Part shown: positions 17,141-24,607 of the stretch, one piece after another | Numbering within the stretch: the stretch's first letter is position 1 | How the letters are laid out: every line of letters begins with the position of its first letter | Assembly (NCBI RefSeq): GCF_000712595.1 | Contig: NZ_JOTN01000006.1 | Location: forward strand, 124,001-188,000 | Length of the DNA stretch: 64,000 bases | Reading direction: 5' to 3' | DNA from: Bacillus manliponensis | GTDB taxonomy: Bacteria; Bacillota; Bacilli; Bacillales; Bacillaceae_G | Made by a program: the position numbers and the translations under genes | The notes under the pieces: model-generated | Database searches by the model: none | Seen by the model: the letters and a program-made list of their open reading frames with translations, nothing else | What the model was told of the DNA's origin: nothing

Positions 17141-17275
17141 ATGGATCGTTGTGTAAATTGTCATAAAGAATCAACCGTTATGGAGCAAAAACGCAGTGAG
17201 TGCCGGAATTGTCAAGATAAGATGTCCGAGACTTATTCTGATAATCATATTGAAGTAGAAGATGAAGTAAAATAG
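17141..17275 (+). CDS. 44-aa two-CxxC microprotein
   Basis: The frame starts MDRCVNCHKESTVMEQ and contains CVNC and CRNC, 20 residues apart, the pattern of a treble-clef or zinc-ribbon knuckle, followed by an acidic tail. The ribosome site AAAAGGAGG is excellent. An in-frame ATG at 17111 would add 10 residues but lacks a site. It lies 57 bases after MFS copy 2, probably on the same message. I know no family; a metal-binding regulatory microprotein is possible. Confidence 0.6.
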   Translation: MDRCVNCHKESTVMEQKRSECRNCQDKMSETYSDNHIEVEDEVK

Positions 17276-17304
17276 TTCGTATAACAGAATTTGAAGCTTC
17301 ACCG

Positions 17305-17395
17305 GTAGCAAAAAAGCAAAGGATTCTTTGATTGAACTAATCTTAAAGAAATATTTAAGAGCTTATAAATTGCTAAATCAGTTGGAATGATTTTA
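17305..17395 (-). pseudogene. relic of a LysR-type regulator C-terminus
   Basis: The DNA matches, in order, the C-terminal coding end of the intact LysR gene (19140-19235): for example AATCTTAAAGAAATATTTA against AATCCTAAAGAAATATTTA, then GGAATGAT. The rest of the gene is missing apart from a few bases of leader (17420-17433) next to element C. A divergent LysR therefore once stood here too. Confidence 0.7.
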
Positions 17396-17433
17396 CGCTT
17401 TATGACAGGGGGATGTTCATGACTATCCCCCAT

Positions 17434-17506
17434 TTGTGAACATTAATAATATTTACTTACACATTAAAATCTTTAATTTTATTTAATTATAACTTATGAA
17501 TATAAT
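17434..17506 (+). promoter_or_regulatory. repeated island promoter/operator, copy C
   Basis: It contains ATTAATAATATTTACTTAC, the dyad ATTAAA-ATC-TTTAAT (17463-17477), TTATTTAATTATAA and -10 TATAAT (17501-17506). It is 63 bases before the SDR at 17569. Confidence 0.75.
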
Positions 17507-17568
17507 TAAATAACATAATAATATTTCCATAATTTTAGATGTTGCAAATATAAAAAAGGGGGTCTAGA

Positions 17569-18357
17569 ATGTCATCTAAACAATTATTTGATTTAACAGG
17601 ACAGACAGCAATGGTTACTGGAGGAGGTAGCGGGTTAGGTCGTGTAATGGCACTGGCGTTAGCTGAGGCTGGAGCAAACGTGGTAGTTTGTTCACGTCGT
17701 ATAGAGGTTTGCGAAGAAGTTGTGAAAGAAATCGAGGCGTTAGGAAGACAAGCACTTGCTGTATCATTAGATGTAACAGTTCCTGAATCTGTCGTTCAAG
17801 GTGTGGAGAAAGCGGTTTCTCATTTTGGGAAAATCGAAATTTTAGTCAACAGTAGCGGAACGGTTTTTGAAACGCCTGCTACGGATATGCCTTTAAAACA
17901 ATGGCAAGCTATGCTCGACACAAATGTGACAGGAACATTCTTAATGTGTCAGGCTGTAGGAAGACATATGATAGATAATGAATACGGAAAAATCATTAAC
18001 ATTTCTTCTTCAATTGGCTTTAAAGGTACTGACCCAGAAGCTGTAGATTCTGTAGGATATACAACAAGTAAGGGAGCAGTTATGACTTTAACGAAGGATC
18101 TTGCAGTTAAGTGGGGGCGCCATGGCGTGCATGTGAATTCCATTGCTCCCGGAGTTTTCACTACTGGAATGAATAATCCAGAAATACCGGGAACACTTGT
18201 ACACAAGGCTGGCCCGATTATTGCCTCACAAGTTCCAGTAAAGAGGTTAGGTAGAGACAATGATTTAGTAGGAGCAGTTCTTTATTTTGCTTCAGCAGCT
18301 TCTGATTATTGTACAGGACAAATATTGACTCTTGATGGGGGACTTGGCGCTAAGTAA
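17569..18357 (+). CDS. classical short-chain dehydrogenase/reductase
   Basis: The 262-aa protein is a complete classical SDR. It has TGGGSGLG (residues 17-24) for cofactor binding, NSSG instead of NNAG, catalytic Ser in NISSSIG, and YTTSK for Tyr/Lys. Arg after the second strand (CSRRIEV) suggests NADP(H). It should interconvert an alcohol and a ketone. AAAAAGGGGGT precedes the ATG. Element C drives it. A truncated near-copy lies at 20154. Confidence 0.9.
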   Translation: MSSKQLFDLTGQTAMVTGGGSGLGRVMALALAEAGANVVVCSRRIEVCEEVVKEIEALGRQALAVSLDVTVPESVVQGVEKAVSHFGKIEILVNSSGTVFETPATDMPLKQWQAMLDTNVTGTFLMCQAVGRHMIDNEYGKIINISSSIGFKGTDPEAVDSVGYTTSKGAVMTLTKDLAVKWGRHGVHVNSIAPGVFTTGMNNPEIPGTLVHKAGPIIASQVPVKRLGRDNDLVGAVLYFASAASDYCTGQILTLDGGLGAK

Positions 18358-18408
18358 AGTTCACCGAAATAACCAATCTTAGCTCGTGAATATACTAAGT
18401 TGACAGTA

Positions 18409-18476
18409 TATATTAATACAACTTAATTATAAGTTAAAAATATTAATTTTATTTAATTAATAACGATAAGTAAAAT
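18409..18476 (+). promoter_or_regulatory. repeated island promoter/operator, copy E (diverged)
   Basis: The pattern is recognisable: ATTAATACAACTTA, then TTAAAAATATTAATTTTATTTAATTA and -10-like TAAAAT (18471-18476). The central dyad is degraded. It is upstream of the cupin gene. Confidence 0.5.
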
Positions 18477-18565
18477 GAAAATATAAAATTCGTAATATTT
18501 GATTAATGTATTAGAGTGAACGTTATCAATATGCGAATTTCAAAAAATCGAAAGAGGGGATATAA

Positions 18566-19042
18566 GTGAGCAACGTAAAAAGTGTAAAAGAGGTAGTAGC
18601 ATTTCATGCTAATAATATTTGTCCAGATGATTTACCTTGGATTCCTTATTTTGGGGATGCGAAGTTTAAATTGCTTAAGGCTAATCCAGTGACAGGACAG
18701 ACGGTTACGCTATTAAAAGTTCCTGCGGCTATGCAACTTCCCGCTCATTTTCATCCTGGTACGGTCATTGTTTATACTATCCAAGGTACTTGGAGATATC
18801 TCGAGGATCCTTGGGTCTCTAAAGCTGGTGATGTCGTTTATGAGCCAGCTGGCTCCTCACATACACCTCAGGCTGTAGGGGAGGAAGAAGTTATTACGCT
18901 TAATATTGTTGAAGGAACATTAGATTATTTAGGTGAGAATGGAGAAATTATTGCCAGAGATAACTGGGAGTCATTCATGAAAAAATATCATGAACATTGC
19001 GCGGTCGAAGGAATTGAACCGGTAGATGTGACGAAATTTTAA
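18566..19042 (+). CDS. three-His cupin dioxygenase (dihydroxyacetophenone/acetylacetone dioxygenase-like)
   Basis: The 158-aa protein is a single cupin. Metal ligands are His61 and His63 (PAHFHPG) and His99 (AGSSHTPQ), without the usual Glu ligand. This three-His pattern is found in Dke1-type diketone dioxygenase and 2,4'-dihydroxyacetophenone dioxygenase, which cleave C-C bonds of beta-diketones or aryl hydroxyketones. The GTG start follows AGAGGGGA. It is a ring- or ketone-cleavage candidate for the island. A second copy has been deleted at 11753. Confidence 0.8.
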   Translation: MSNVKSVKEVVAFHANNICPDDLPWIPYFGDAKFKLLKANPVTGQTVTLLKVPAAMQLPAHFHPGTVIVYTIQGTWRYLEDPWVSKAGDVVYEPAGSSHTPQAVGEEEVITLNIVEGTLDYLGENGEIIARDNWESFMKKYHEHCAVEGIEPVDVTKF

Positions 19043-19055
19043 AAGATAGATTCGT

Positions 19056-19103
19056 AAAAAAGAGAAGCTCGACGTTCATGTGACGAAGATGCTTCTCTTT
19101 TTT
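19056..19103. terminator. bidirectional terminator between cupin and LysR genes
   Basis: AAAAAAGAGAAGC and GCTTCTCTTTTTT flank a ~21-base loop, with T-runs on both strands. Confidence 0.85.
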
Positions 19104-19104
19104 C

Positions 19105-20010
19105 TTAACTCTTAACAATGTTGGATTTTAGAGAATGAATATATTTGTTAGCAAAAGTAGATAAATGTTTATTCTCTGCTCGGACCAATCCTAAAGAAAT
19201 ATTTACAGTTCTATGATTTACCAAATCAATCGGAATGATATCACCATTGATAACAGGAGAGTAATTTTCCATGACGAAATCAGGAGCAAATGTAATAGCT
19301 AGACTTTCAATAATGGCTTGGAGAACTCCGTCCATATTATTTGATGTAAATAGGATTTTTAAGGGCTTATATTTGTTAAAGAAATCTTGAACAAAATACT
19401 GCATAAATTCACCGTTATATGTGACGAGAGTTTGATCAAGTATATCCTGCGGAGTTATGGTACCAAGAACCGCTAAGGAAGAATGCTTAGAAACATATAC
19501 TTTTTGTTTCCCTTCAAATAGTGTTTCAAAAATTATTCCTTCCATGTTTATGTTCAAATCAGTTGAATATGTAATCAATCCGATATCGGTTTTATGCTGT
19601 CGAATATCTTCAATCACAGCAGGTCCACTTTTTTCAGAAACCTCCACATTTACGTGTGGATATTCATGTCTAAAAGTGGCTATAGCTTTTACTAGAAACG
19701 TCGTTAATCCAGGTAAAGAAGATAATCTTAGTTCCCCAACTTCCATAGAATTAAATAAGTTGGCTGTTTCTTTTATTTCTTCAATTTTTTTCAGTACTCC
19801 ATAGGAAAGTTTTAGAATGATTCTACCTTCATCGGTTAGTACAGCACCGTGCCCCCGGGAGCGCTTGAAAATTTTAATCCTTAATTCCTTTTCTAAGTTG
19901 GTAATGGATTGGCTGATTGTGGATTGAGTCACATGAAGATTCTGTGCTGCTATAGTCAAAGAACTGTGTTTTGAGACTTCGATAACGTATAGTAATTGTT
20001 CAATATTCAT
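19105..20010 (-). CDS. LysR-family transcriptional regulator, probable activator of the island
   Basis: The 301-aa protein has the N-terminal winged helix-turn-helix (LTIAAQNLHVTQSTISQSI, residues 18-36) and a C-terminal periplasmic-binding-like effector domain. Length is normal for LysR. AGGGG precedes the ATG. Control element D lies directly upstream between it and a divergent SDR relic, the classic arrangement for autoregulation and divergent activation. Two relics of the same gene lie beside elements A and C, which makes it the best candidate for binding all copies of the element. The ligand is unknown. Confidence 0.9.
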   Translation of the reverse strand: MNIEQLLYVIEVSKHSSLTIAAQNLHVTQSTISQSITNLEKELRIKIFKRSRGHGAVLTDEGRIILKLSYGVLKKIEEIKETANLFNSMEVGELRLSSLPGLTTFLVKAIATFRHEYPHVNVEVSEKSGPAVIEDIRQHKTDIGLITYSTDLNINMEGIIFETLFEGKQKVYVSKHSSLAVLGTITPQDILDQTLVTYNGEFMQYFVQDFFNKYKPLKILFTSNNMDGVLQAIIESLAITFAPDFVMENYSPVINGDIIPIDLVNHRTVNISLGLVRAENKHLSTFANKYIHSLKSNIVKS

Positions 20011-20022
20011 AAATGTACCCCT

Positions 20023-20095
20023 TTTTGAATATTAGTCATACTTACTTACAAATTAAAATCTTTAATTTTATTTAATTATAATTTATGAGTATAAT
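20023..20095 (+). promoter_or_regulatory. repeated island promoter/operator, copy D
   Basis: It contains ATTAGTCATACTTACTTAC, the full dyad AAATTAAA-ATC-TTTAATTT, TTATTTAATTATAA and -10 TATAAT (20090-20095). It lies in the LysR/SDR-relic divergent region and closely resembles copy A. Confidence 0.75.
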
Positions 20096-20153
20096 CAAAA
20101 ACAATAATAGTATTTATAAAATTTAGAATTTTTAAAACCAAAGGAGGTCTAGA

Positions 20154-20405
20154 ATGCCATCTAAACAATTGTTGGATTTAACAGGACAGACAGCAATAGT
20201 TACTAGAGAGGGTAGCAGGTTAGAGAGTTTAATGGAGACTAGTCGCGTTTACGCTGGCAGAAGAAGATACAAACTTCGTAGTATGTTCACGTCGCATCAA
20301 GGCTTACGAGAAAGTTGTCAAAGAACTCGAAGTGTTAGGGAGATAAGCACTCGCCCTAGCATTGGATGTAACAGATTTTGAGCCTACCGTTCAAAGTGTA
20401 TTTCT
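20154..20405 (+). pseudogene. truncated, frameshifted SDR relic
   Basis: The first 17 codons, MPSKQLLDLTGQTAIVT, are almost identical to the SDR at 17569. The glycine motif is then damaged (REGSRLES for GGGSGLGR). A deletion and frameshifts follow, though DNA similarity continues (TTCACGTCGCATC, GATGTAACAG) to about 20405. The ribosome site AAAGGAGG and element D remain. The 75-codon open frame is a by-product of the frameshift. Confidence 0.8.
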
Positions 20406-20444
20406 TAATTGAATAAATAACACATAGGGAGGGCGAAACGACGG

Positions 20445-21227
20445 ATGACAACAGAAACTGTTTTGATTACAGGTGCTACAAAAGGAATTGGTTTGGAATT
20501 CGCTAAAATTTTCGCAGGCCATAGCTATAACTTGGTGTTAGTCGCCAGAAACGCAACGTTGTTGGAACAACAAGCTGAGAATTTTAAAAAGGATTATGGC
20601 GTACAAGTGAATGCTTTTGCAGGCGATTTGAGCAGCTATACAACGGTAGAGAGTTTGCATGGACACTTGAAAAATAAGGGAATTGACATCGATATTTTGA
20701 TTAACAATGCCGGAGCTGGCGGATTCGGGCTCATGACGGAAGTGGATATTCAGAAAGAAATGGGATATCTACAGCTTAATATGATCGCACTTACGTATTT
20801 AACCAGACTTTTTGCGGATGACATGGTGAAACGAAAGAAAGGTAAAATTTTAAATGTGGCTTCACTAGCGGCCTTTCAGCCAGTTCCGCGAATGTCGATG
20901 TATGGAGCAAGCAAATCGTACGTCTTATCTTTTTCGGAAGCGATTGCGGAAGAATTGAAAGGAACCGGAGTTCAAGTTTCCGTATTATGTCCTAGCTTTA
21001 CGAAAACAAAGCTCACGCAGCAGTTTGCCGGAGCAGGCACGAAAGTGTTTAATAAGAACATGTTGGATCCACAAATGGTTGCTAAGTGTGGCTTTGAAGG
21101 GTTAATGAAGAACACAAGGATAATTATCCCGGGCTTTAAAAATAAACTTATGGCTAAATCTGTAGGACTGCTGCCAAGGAAATGGATAACCATCTATACT
21201 CGAAAACTTCTCGAGCAAAAATTGTAA
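20445..21227 (+). CDS. short-chain dehydrogenase (DltE/YqjQ-like)
   Basis: The 260-aa protein is a complete SDR. It has TGATKGIG (residues 9-16), NNAGAGG, catalytic Ser in VASLAAF, and YGASK for Tyr/Lys. The C-terminal part (PGFKNKLMAKSVGLLPRK) is typical of the DltE/YqjQ-like subgroup of broad-specificity NAD(P)-dependent reductases. AGGGAGGG lies upstream of the ATG. It is transcribed behind the SDR relic, presumably from element D. Whether it belongs functionally to the island or came with it is unclear. Confidence 0.85.
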   Translation: MTTETVLITGATKGIGLEFAKIFAGHSYNLVLVARNATLLEQQAENFKKDYGVQVNAFAGDLSSYTTVESLHGHLKNKGIDIDILINNAGAGGFGLMTEVDIQKEMGYLQLNMIALTYLTRLFADDMVKRKKGKILNVASLAAFQPVPRMSMYGASKSYVLSFSEAIAEELKGTGVQVSVLCPSFTKTKLTQQFAGAGTKVFNKNMLDPQMVAKCGFEGLMKNTRIIIPGFKNKLMAKSVGLLPRKWITIYTRKLLEQKL

Positions 21228-21314
21228 ATAAAATCTTTGGAACAGCTATGTGCTAGTCTATATGATGTTTCAAAAGTGAATGTGACAGAAGAAGGATGAA
21301 ATCAGCAGTTCAAT

Positions 21315-21353
21315 TTGACTTTTTATTTAGTTGTAACTATAATTGTTACAACT
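21315..21353 (+). promoter_or_regulatory. sigma-A promoter with Rrf2 operator embedded
   Basis: TTGACT (21315-21320), a 17-base spacer and TATAAT (21338-21343) form a near-perfect promoter. The -10 lies in the centre of the inverted repeat AGTTGTAAC-N7-GTTACAACT (21329-21353), so a bound dimer would block polymerase. The same repeat occurs before the FrnE gene. Confidence 0.85.
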
Positions 21354-21355
21354 AG

Positions 21356-21802
21356 GTGGTGATCAATATAAAGATTAGTAGTCGTTTTACAATTGCCGTC
21401 CATATATTATCTATTATACAAAGTAACCCACCTTCTATTTGTACTTCAGAGTATATGGCGGGAAGTGTAAATACAAACCCAGTTATCATTCGCAAAGTGC
21501 TAGCATATTTAAAAAAAGCAGGATTTGTTCAAGTAAAGCGCGGTACAGGTGGTGCGTACCTTATGAAAGATTTAAGTGAGATTACGTTACTAGATGTGTA
21601 CCGAGCTGTTGATGTAGTAGAAGAGGAAAAGTTATTTCATTTTCATGAAAAACCAAATCCAAAGTGTCCAATAGGAGCAAATATACAGCTTGTTTTAGAT
21701 GTCATTTTAGTACAAGCGCAAGAAGCGATGGAACAAGTATTAAATAGCGTTACAATGAAGCAGCTCATTACATCACTAGAAGATCAAATCCGTTCTTCAT
21801 AG
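21356..21802 (+). CDS. Rrf2-family regulator (YwnA-like)
   Basis: This ~144-148-aa Rrf2 regulator has a winged helix (NPVIIRKVLAYLKKAGFVQV) and wing (KRGTGGAYLMKD). It has two cysteines, one in ICTSEY and one in NPKCPIG; there is no three-Cys Fe-S motif, so single-thiol redox sensing is plausible. Homologues start MKISSRF; here that codon is ATA (21368), eight bases after AGGTGG. The coordinates use the first conventional start, GTG 21356, but it lies inside the ribosome site. The transcript would begin near 21350, which favours ATA. It probably represses itself and the FrnE gene through matching operators. Confidence 0.85.
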   Translation: MVINIKISSRFTIAVHILSIIQSNPPSICTSEYMAGSVNTNPVIIRKVLAYLKKAGFVQVKRGTGGAYLMKDLSEITLLDVYRAVDVVEEEKLFHFHEKPNPKCPIGANIQLVLDVILVQAQEAMEQVLNSVTMKQLITSLEDQIRSS

Positions 21803-21808
21803 TGATTC

Positions 21809-21834
21809 GTGCCTTTTATAGGCACATATTTTTC
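21809..21834 (+). terminator. weak terminator after the Rrf2 gene
   Basis: The short stem GTGCC/GGCAC is followed by an A/T-rich, T-containing tail. Confidence 0.4.
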
Positions 21835-21836
21835 AA

Positions 21837-21867
21837 ATAAGTTGTAACCACTATAGTTACAACTTAT
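21837..21867 (+). promoter_or_regulatory. Rrf2 operator before the FrnE gene
   Basis: The 12-bp arms ATAAGTTGTAAC and GTTACAACTTAT flank 7 bases. The GTTGTAAC core equals that of the Rrf2 gene's own operator. A TATAGT -10 candidate lies at the right edge of the spacer. Confidence 0.8.
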
Positions 21868-21893
21868 TAAATGATAAGAGGGGAAGTATATAT

Positions 21894-22547
21894 ATGACAG
21901 TAAAAGTTAAAGTGTATTCAGATTTTGTATGTCCATTTTGTTTTTTAGGAAAAGCACCTTTAGATGAAGTGATTAAGGAAAAAGATTTGGAAGTAGAATG
22001 GATACCATTTGAATTACGCCCTAGCCCAACACCGAAGATTGATCCATGGAACGAGCCTGATAAATTAGGGGCATGGAATTCATTTATTGCCCCAGCAGCA
22101 AAACAACTTGGTGTTGAAATGCAATTACCACGTCTTTCTCCGCATCCTTACACACACTTAGCGTTTGAAGGGTGCCATTTTGCGAAGGAACATGGAAAAG
22201 GAACTGAGTTTCATAACCGCGTATTTAGCGCCTTTTTCCAAGAGGAACAAAATATTGAAGATATCGAAGTATTAACAAAACTAGCAGATGAGGTTGGACT
22301 ACCAAAAGATGACTTTAAAGAAGCGCTTGTAACAAGAAAGTATAAAGAAGTACACGAAAAAGCTTTAAAGCATGCTTATGAAGAAGCACAAATTAGAGCG
22401 GTACCAACATTTGTTATTGGTGATGAGGTGATTCAAGGATTAGCGAGTAAAGAAAGACTAGAAAAAGCGATTAATCAGGAGTTAGAGAAAAGTAACGGAA
22501 ATGATTTAGAAGGATTACAGTGTAATACAGATGGTTCTTGTTATTAA
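21894..22547 (+). CDS. DsbA-family thiol oxidoreductase of the FrnE/YwbO type
   Basis: The 217-aa protein has a thioredoxin fold with active site CPFC (DFVCPFCFLGK, residues 10-20), a helical insertion, and the cis-Pro segment RAVPTFVIG. It lacks a signal peptide, as expected for cytosolic FrnE-type proteins, which handle oxidative or disulphide stress. GAGGGGA precedes the ATG. The twin Rrf2 operators make it the evident target of the neighbouring regulator. The tail carries two more cysteines (LQCNTDGSCY). Confidence 0.9.
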   Translation: MTVKVKVYSDFVCPFCFLGKAPLDEVIKEKDLEVEWIPFELRPSPTPKIDPWNEPDKLGAWNSFIAPAAKQLGVEMQLPRLSPHPYTHLAFEGCHFAKEHGKGTEFHNRVFSAFFQEEQNIEDIEVLTKLADEVGLPKDDFKEALVTRKYKEVHEKALKHAYEEAQIRAVPTFVIGDEVIQGLASKERLEKAINQELEKSNGNDLEGLQCNTDGSCY

Positions 22548-22622
22548 ACTAGTGTTCATTTCACTTTAAATAAGCTTTGAAATAAATCTTTAAGGTTAGA
22601 TGCATATTTTCACACGATGTGT

Positions 22623-22655
22623 AAGAGGTGAGATTTCTATTATATAGGACTCACC
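22623..22655 (+). terminator. terminator
   Basis: AGAGGTGAG and CTCACCTCT enclose a ~17-base loop, followed by TTTTTC, after the FrnE gene. Confidence 0.8.
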
Positions 22656-22695
22656 TCTTTTTCTTTTTAATGTTATGTTATTTGTTAAATTGTAT

Positions 22696-22742
22696 TTGAC
22701 CTTTCGCTCCTTTTACACTACAATTTGTAGTGTAAAAGGAGC
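22696..22742 (+). promoter_or_regulatory. orphan promoter covered by a 37-bp perfect palindrome
   Basis: TTGACC (22696-22701), 17 bases and TACAAT (22719-22724) form a good promoter. The perfect inverted repeat with 17-bp arms GCTCCTTTTACACTACA and a 3-base centre (22706-22742) covers the spacer and -10. The TACAnTTGTA-like core resembles BlaI/MecI-type operators. No intact gene follows; the downstream DNA looks like a decayed gene. Confidence 0.6.
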
Positions 22743-22754
22743 AGTGCCAAAATT

Positions 22755-22929
22755 AGAAGTTGTTTAGCCTGTAGAATACATTACGATTAAAGAAGTGCGT
22801 ACAATTTAACTTTTAAACTTCAATGAGATAAATAGAATTTTAGCAGGATTAATGAAAGAATCTATTTTCGAATGGTTAAGAATAAAAGAAATGGAGAGTG
22901 ATATGAAAGATAATGTACAAAAGATATGA
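22755..22929 (+). pseudogene. decayed small gene downstream of the orphan promoter
   Basis: One frame reads VEYITIKEVRTI, then a stop, then RILAGLMKESIFEWLRIKEM and onward to a stop at 22929, with two internal stops and no start. The pieces faintly resemble the N- and C-terminal parts of a MerR-like regulator, but the assignment is weak. The rest of the 420-base interval holds only the terminator and palindrome described. Confidence 0.3.
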
Positions 22930-22968
22930 AGAAACTTAAATGTATTTATAGAAAGGTGTTTTATACTT

Positions 22969-24570
22969 ATGAAAAAAATTATAGCTAGTATGGCGGTAGC
23001 TTCCGTTACGGGCAGTGCATTTATCGGTACTGTTCAAGCACAAACCGCTATAACGTCAAAAGACACAAAATATGCGCCGTCTAATGGTGAAGCAACATAT
23101 GAAAAGCAAGTAACAGTAAACACGAATGTTTTGCGTGTTCGTACAGGTCCGGGTATTTCTAATTCTATTATGGGGCGCGTATATGAGGGGCAAGTTTTAC
23201 AAGTCATTAGTGAAGAAAATGGCTGGTTTAAAATTAATCATAATGGAAAATACGGTTACATAAGTAGTGAATTCGTCTCGGAAAATGGAGCATCAGCGAA
23301 AGTAAGTGGTACTAAGACAGTAAATGCTGATGTATTACGTGTTCGTACAGGACCGGATACCTCTAGTTTAATTATAGGGCGTGTGCATGAAGGGGAAAGT
23401 TTACAAGTCATCAGTGAAGAAAACGGTTGGTTTAAAATTAATCATAATGGAAAAACAGGTTATGTAAGCAGTCAGTTTGTAGCAGATGGTAGCGCAATTG
23501 GAAGTGGCAATTATACAGTTAACGTATCTTCTCTACGTGTTCGTACAGGTCCAAGTACTTCTCATACGATTTTAGGGTCTGTTCGCAAAGGACAAGTGGT
23601 ACAAGTAACTGGTGAAGTACAAGACTGGTTCAAAATTAACTATGGTGGACAAGTTGCCTATATTAGCAAAGATTATGTTTCAAAGGGTGGCTCCAATGTA
23701 GGACAAAACAATAATGTTACGGTTCAAACTGATGGCACATATGTTGTAAACACAGCTTCTTTACGTGTTCGTACAGGTCCTGCTACATACCATAGTGTAA
23801 TTGGTGGAGTATTAAATGGCCAAACACTACAAGTAACCGGTGCTCAAAATGGTTGGTTTAAAATTAACCATAACGGAAGAACAGGATATGTAAGTAGTCA
23901 ATATGTAACGTTCATGAAAGGGAACTCATCTATTGGAACTGTAGTTGATGACTACTATATTAAGGCAAGTGCATTAAATGTAAGAAGTGGCGCTGGTACA
24001 AATTATCGTGTGATGGGTGCATTGCCAAAAGGAACAAAAGTACAAGTGCTGTCTGAACAAAATGGCTGGAGTGAAATTAATTACAATGGTAAAAAGGGTT
24101 ATATATCAAGTAAATTCCTTTCAAAAACAAAGGTGACGGATGCAACCGAACAGCAAACCCAAAATGACAATAAAGCAAGTCATTTTATTAAACCAGCTGC
24201 AGGAAGCTATACTTCTGGATTTGGAAAACGCGGCGGACAAATGCATCACGGACTAGATATAGCAGCTTCAGGAACAGTACCAGTTGTTGCCGCTGCAGAT
24301 GGTGTAGTTACTCGCTCTTATTATTCAAATAGCTATGGCAATGCGGTGTTTATGTCTCATAATTTAAATGGAGAGACTTATACAACTGTATATGCACATT
24401 TAAATAACCGTTCTGTTTCTGTAGGACAAACAGTAAAGCAAGGACAACAACTTGGATTTATGGGGAATACAGGTCAATCTAATGGACAACATTTACATTT
24501 TGAAGTTCATAAAGGCGATTGGAATGCTCAAAAAAGTAATGCAGTAGATCCAAAACTATTTATTCAGTAA
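22969..24570 (+). CDS. secreted SH3b-repeat M23 metallopeptidase (cell-wall hydrolase)
   Basis: The 533-aa protein has a signal peptide (residues 1-25, cut after VQA). Five bacterial SH3 repeats follow, each with a V-R-T/S-G-P/A-G-like start (for example VLRVRTGPGISNS) and GYISS/GYVSS end. The C-terminal M23 domain (about 415-530) has its zinc ligands in MHHGLDIA and HLHFEVH. It should bind peptidoglycan and cut its peptide cross-bridges outside the cell. GAAAGG precedes the ATG. It is transcribed alone; a hairpin (24579-24606) follows without a clear T-run. Confidence 0.9.
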   Translation: MKKIIASMAVASVTGSAFIGTVQAQTAITSKDTKYAPSNGEATYEKQVTVNTNVLRVRTGPGISNSIMGRVYEGQVLQVISEENGWFKINHNGKYGYISSEFVSENGASAKVSGTKTVNADVLRVRTGPDTSSLIIGRVHEGESLQVISEENGWFKINHNGKTGYVSSQFVADGSAIGSGNYTVNVSSLRVRTGPSTSHTILGSVRKGQVVQVTGEVQDWFKINYGGQVAYISKDYVSKGGSNVGQNNNVTVQTDGTYVVNTASLRVRTGPATYHSVIGGVLNGQTLQVTGAQNGWFKINHNGRTGYVSSQYVTFMKGNSSIGTVVDDYYIKASALNVRSGAGTNYRVMGALPKGTKVQVLSEQNGWSEINYNGKKGYISSKFLSKTKVTDATEQQTQNDNKASHFIKPAAGSYTSGFGKRGGQMHHGLDIAASGTVPVVAAADGVVTRSYYSNSYGNAVFMSHNLNGETYTTVYAHLNNRSVSVGQTVKQGQQLGFMGNTGQSNGQHLHFEVHKGDWNAQKSNAVDPKLFIQ

Positions 24571-24607
24571 AATTGCTAGGTTTTAATAGTAAATAATATT
24601 AAAACCC

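Noticed and set aside
24579-24606. hairpin after the M23 gene as a terminator
   Set aside because: The stem GGTTTTAATA/TATTAAAACC is weak and lacks a following T-run, so I did not list it as one.
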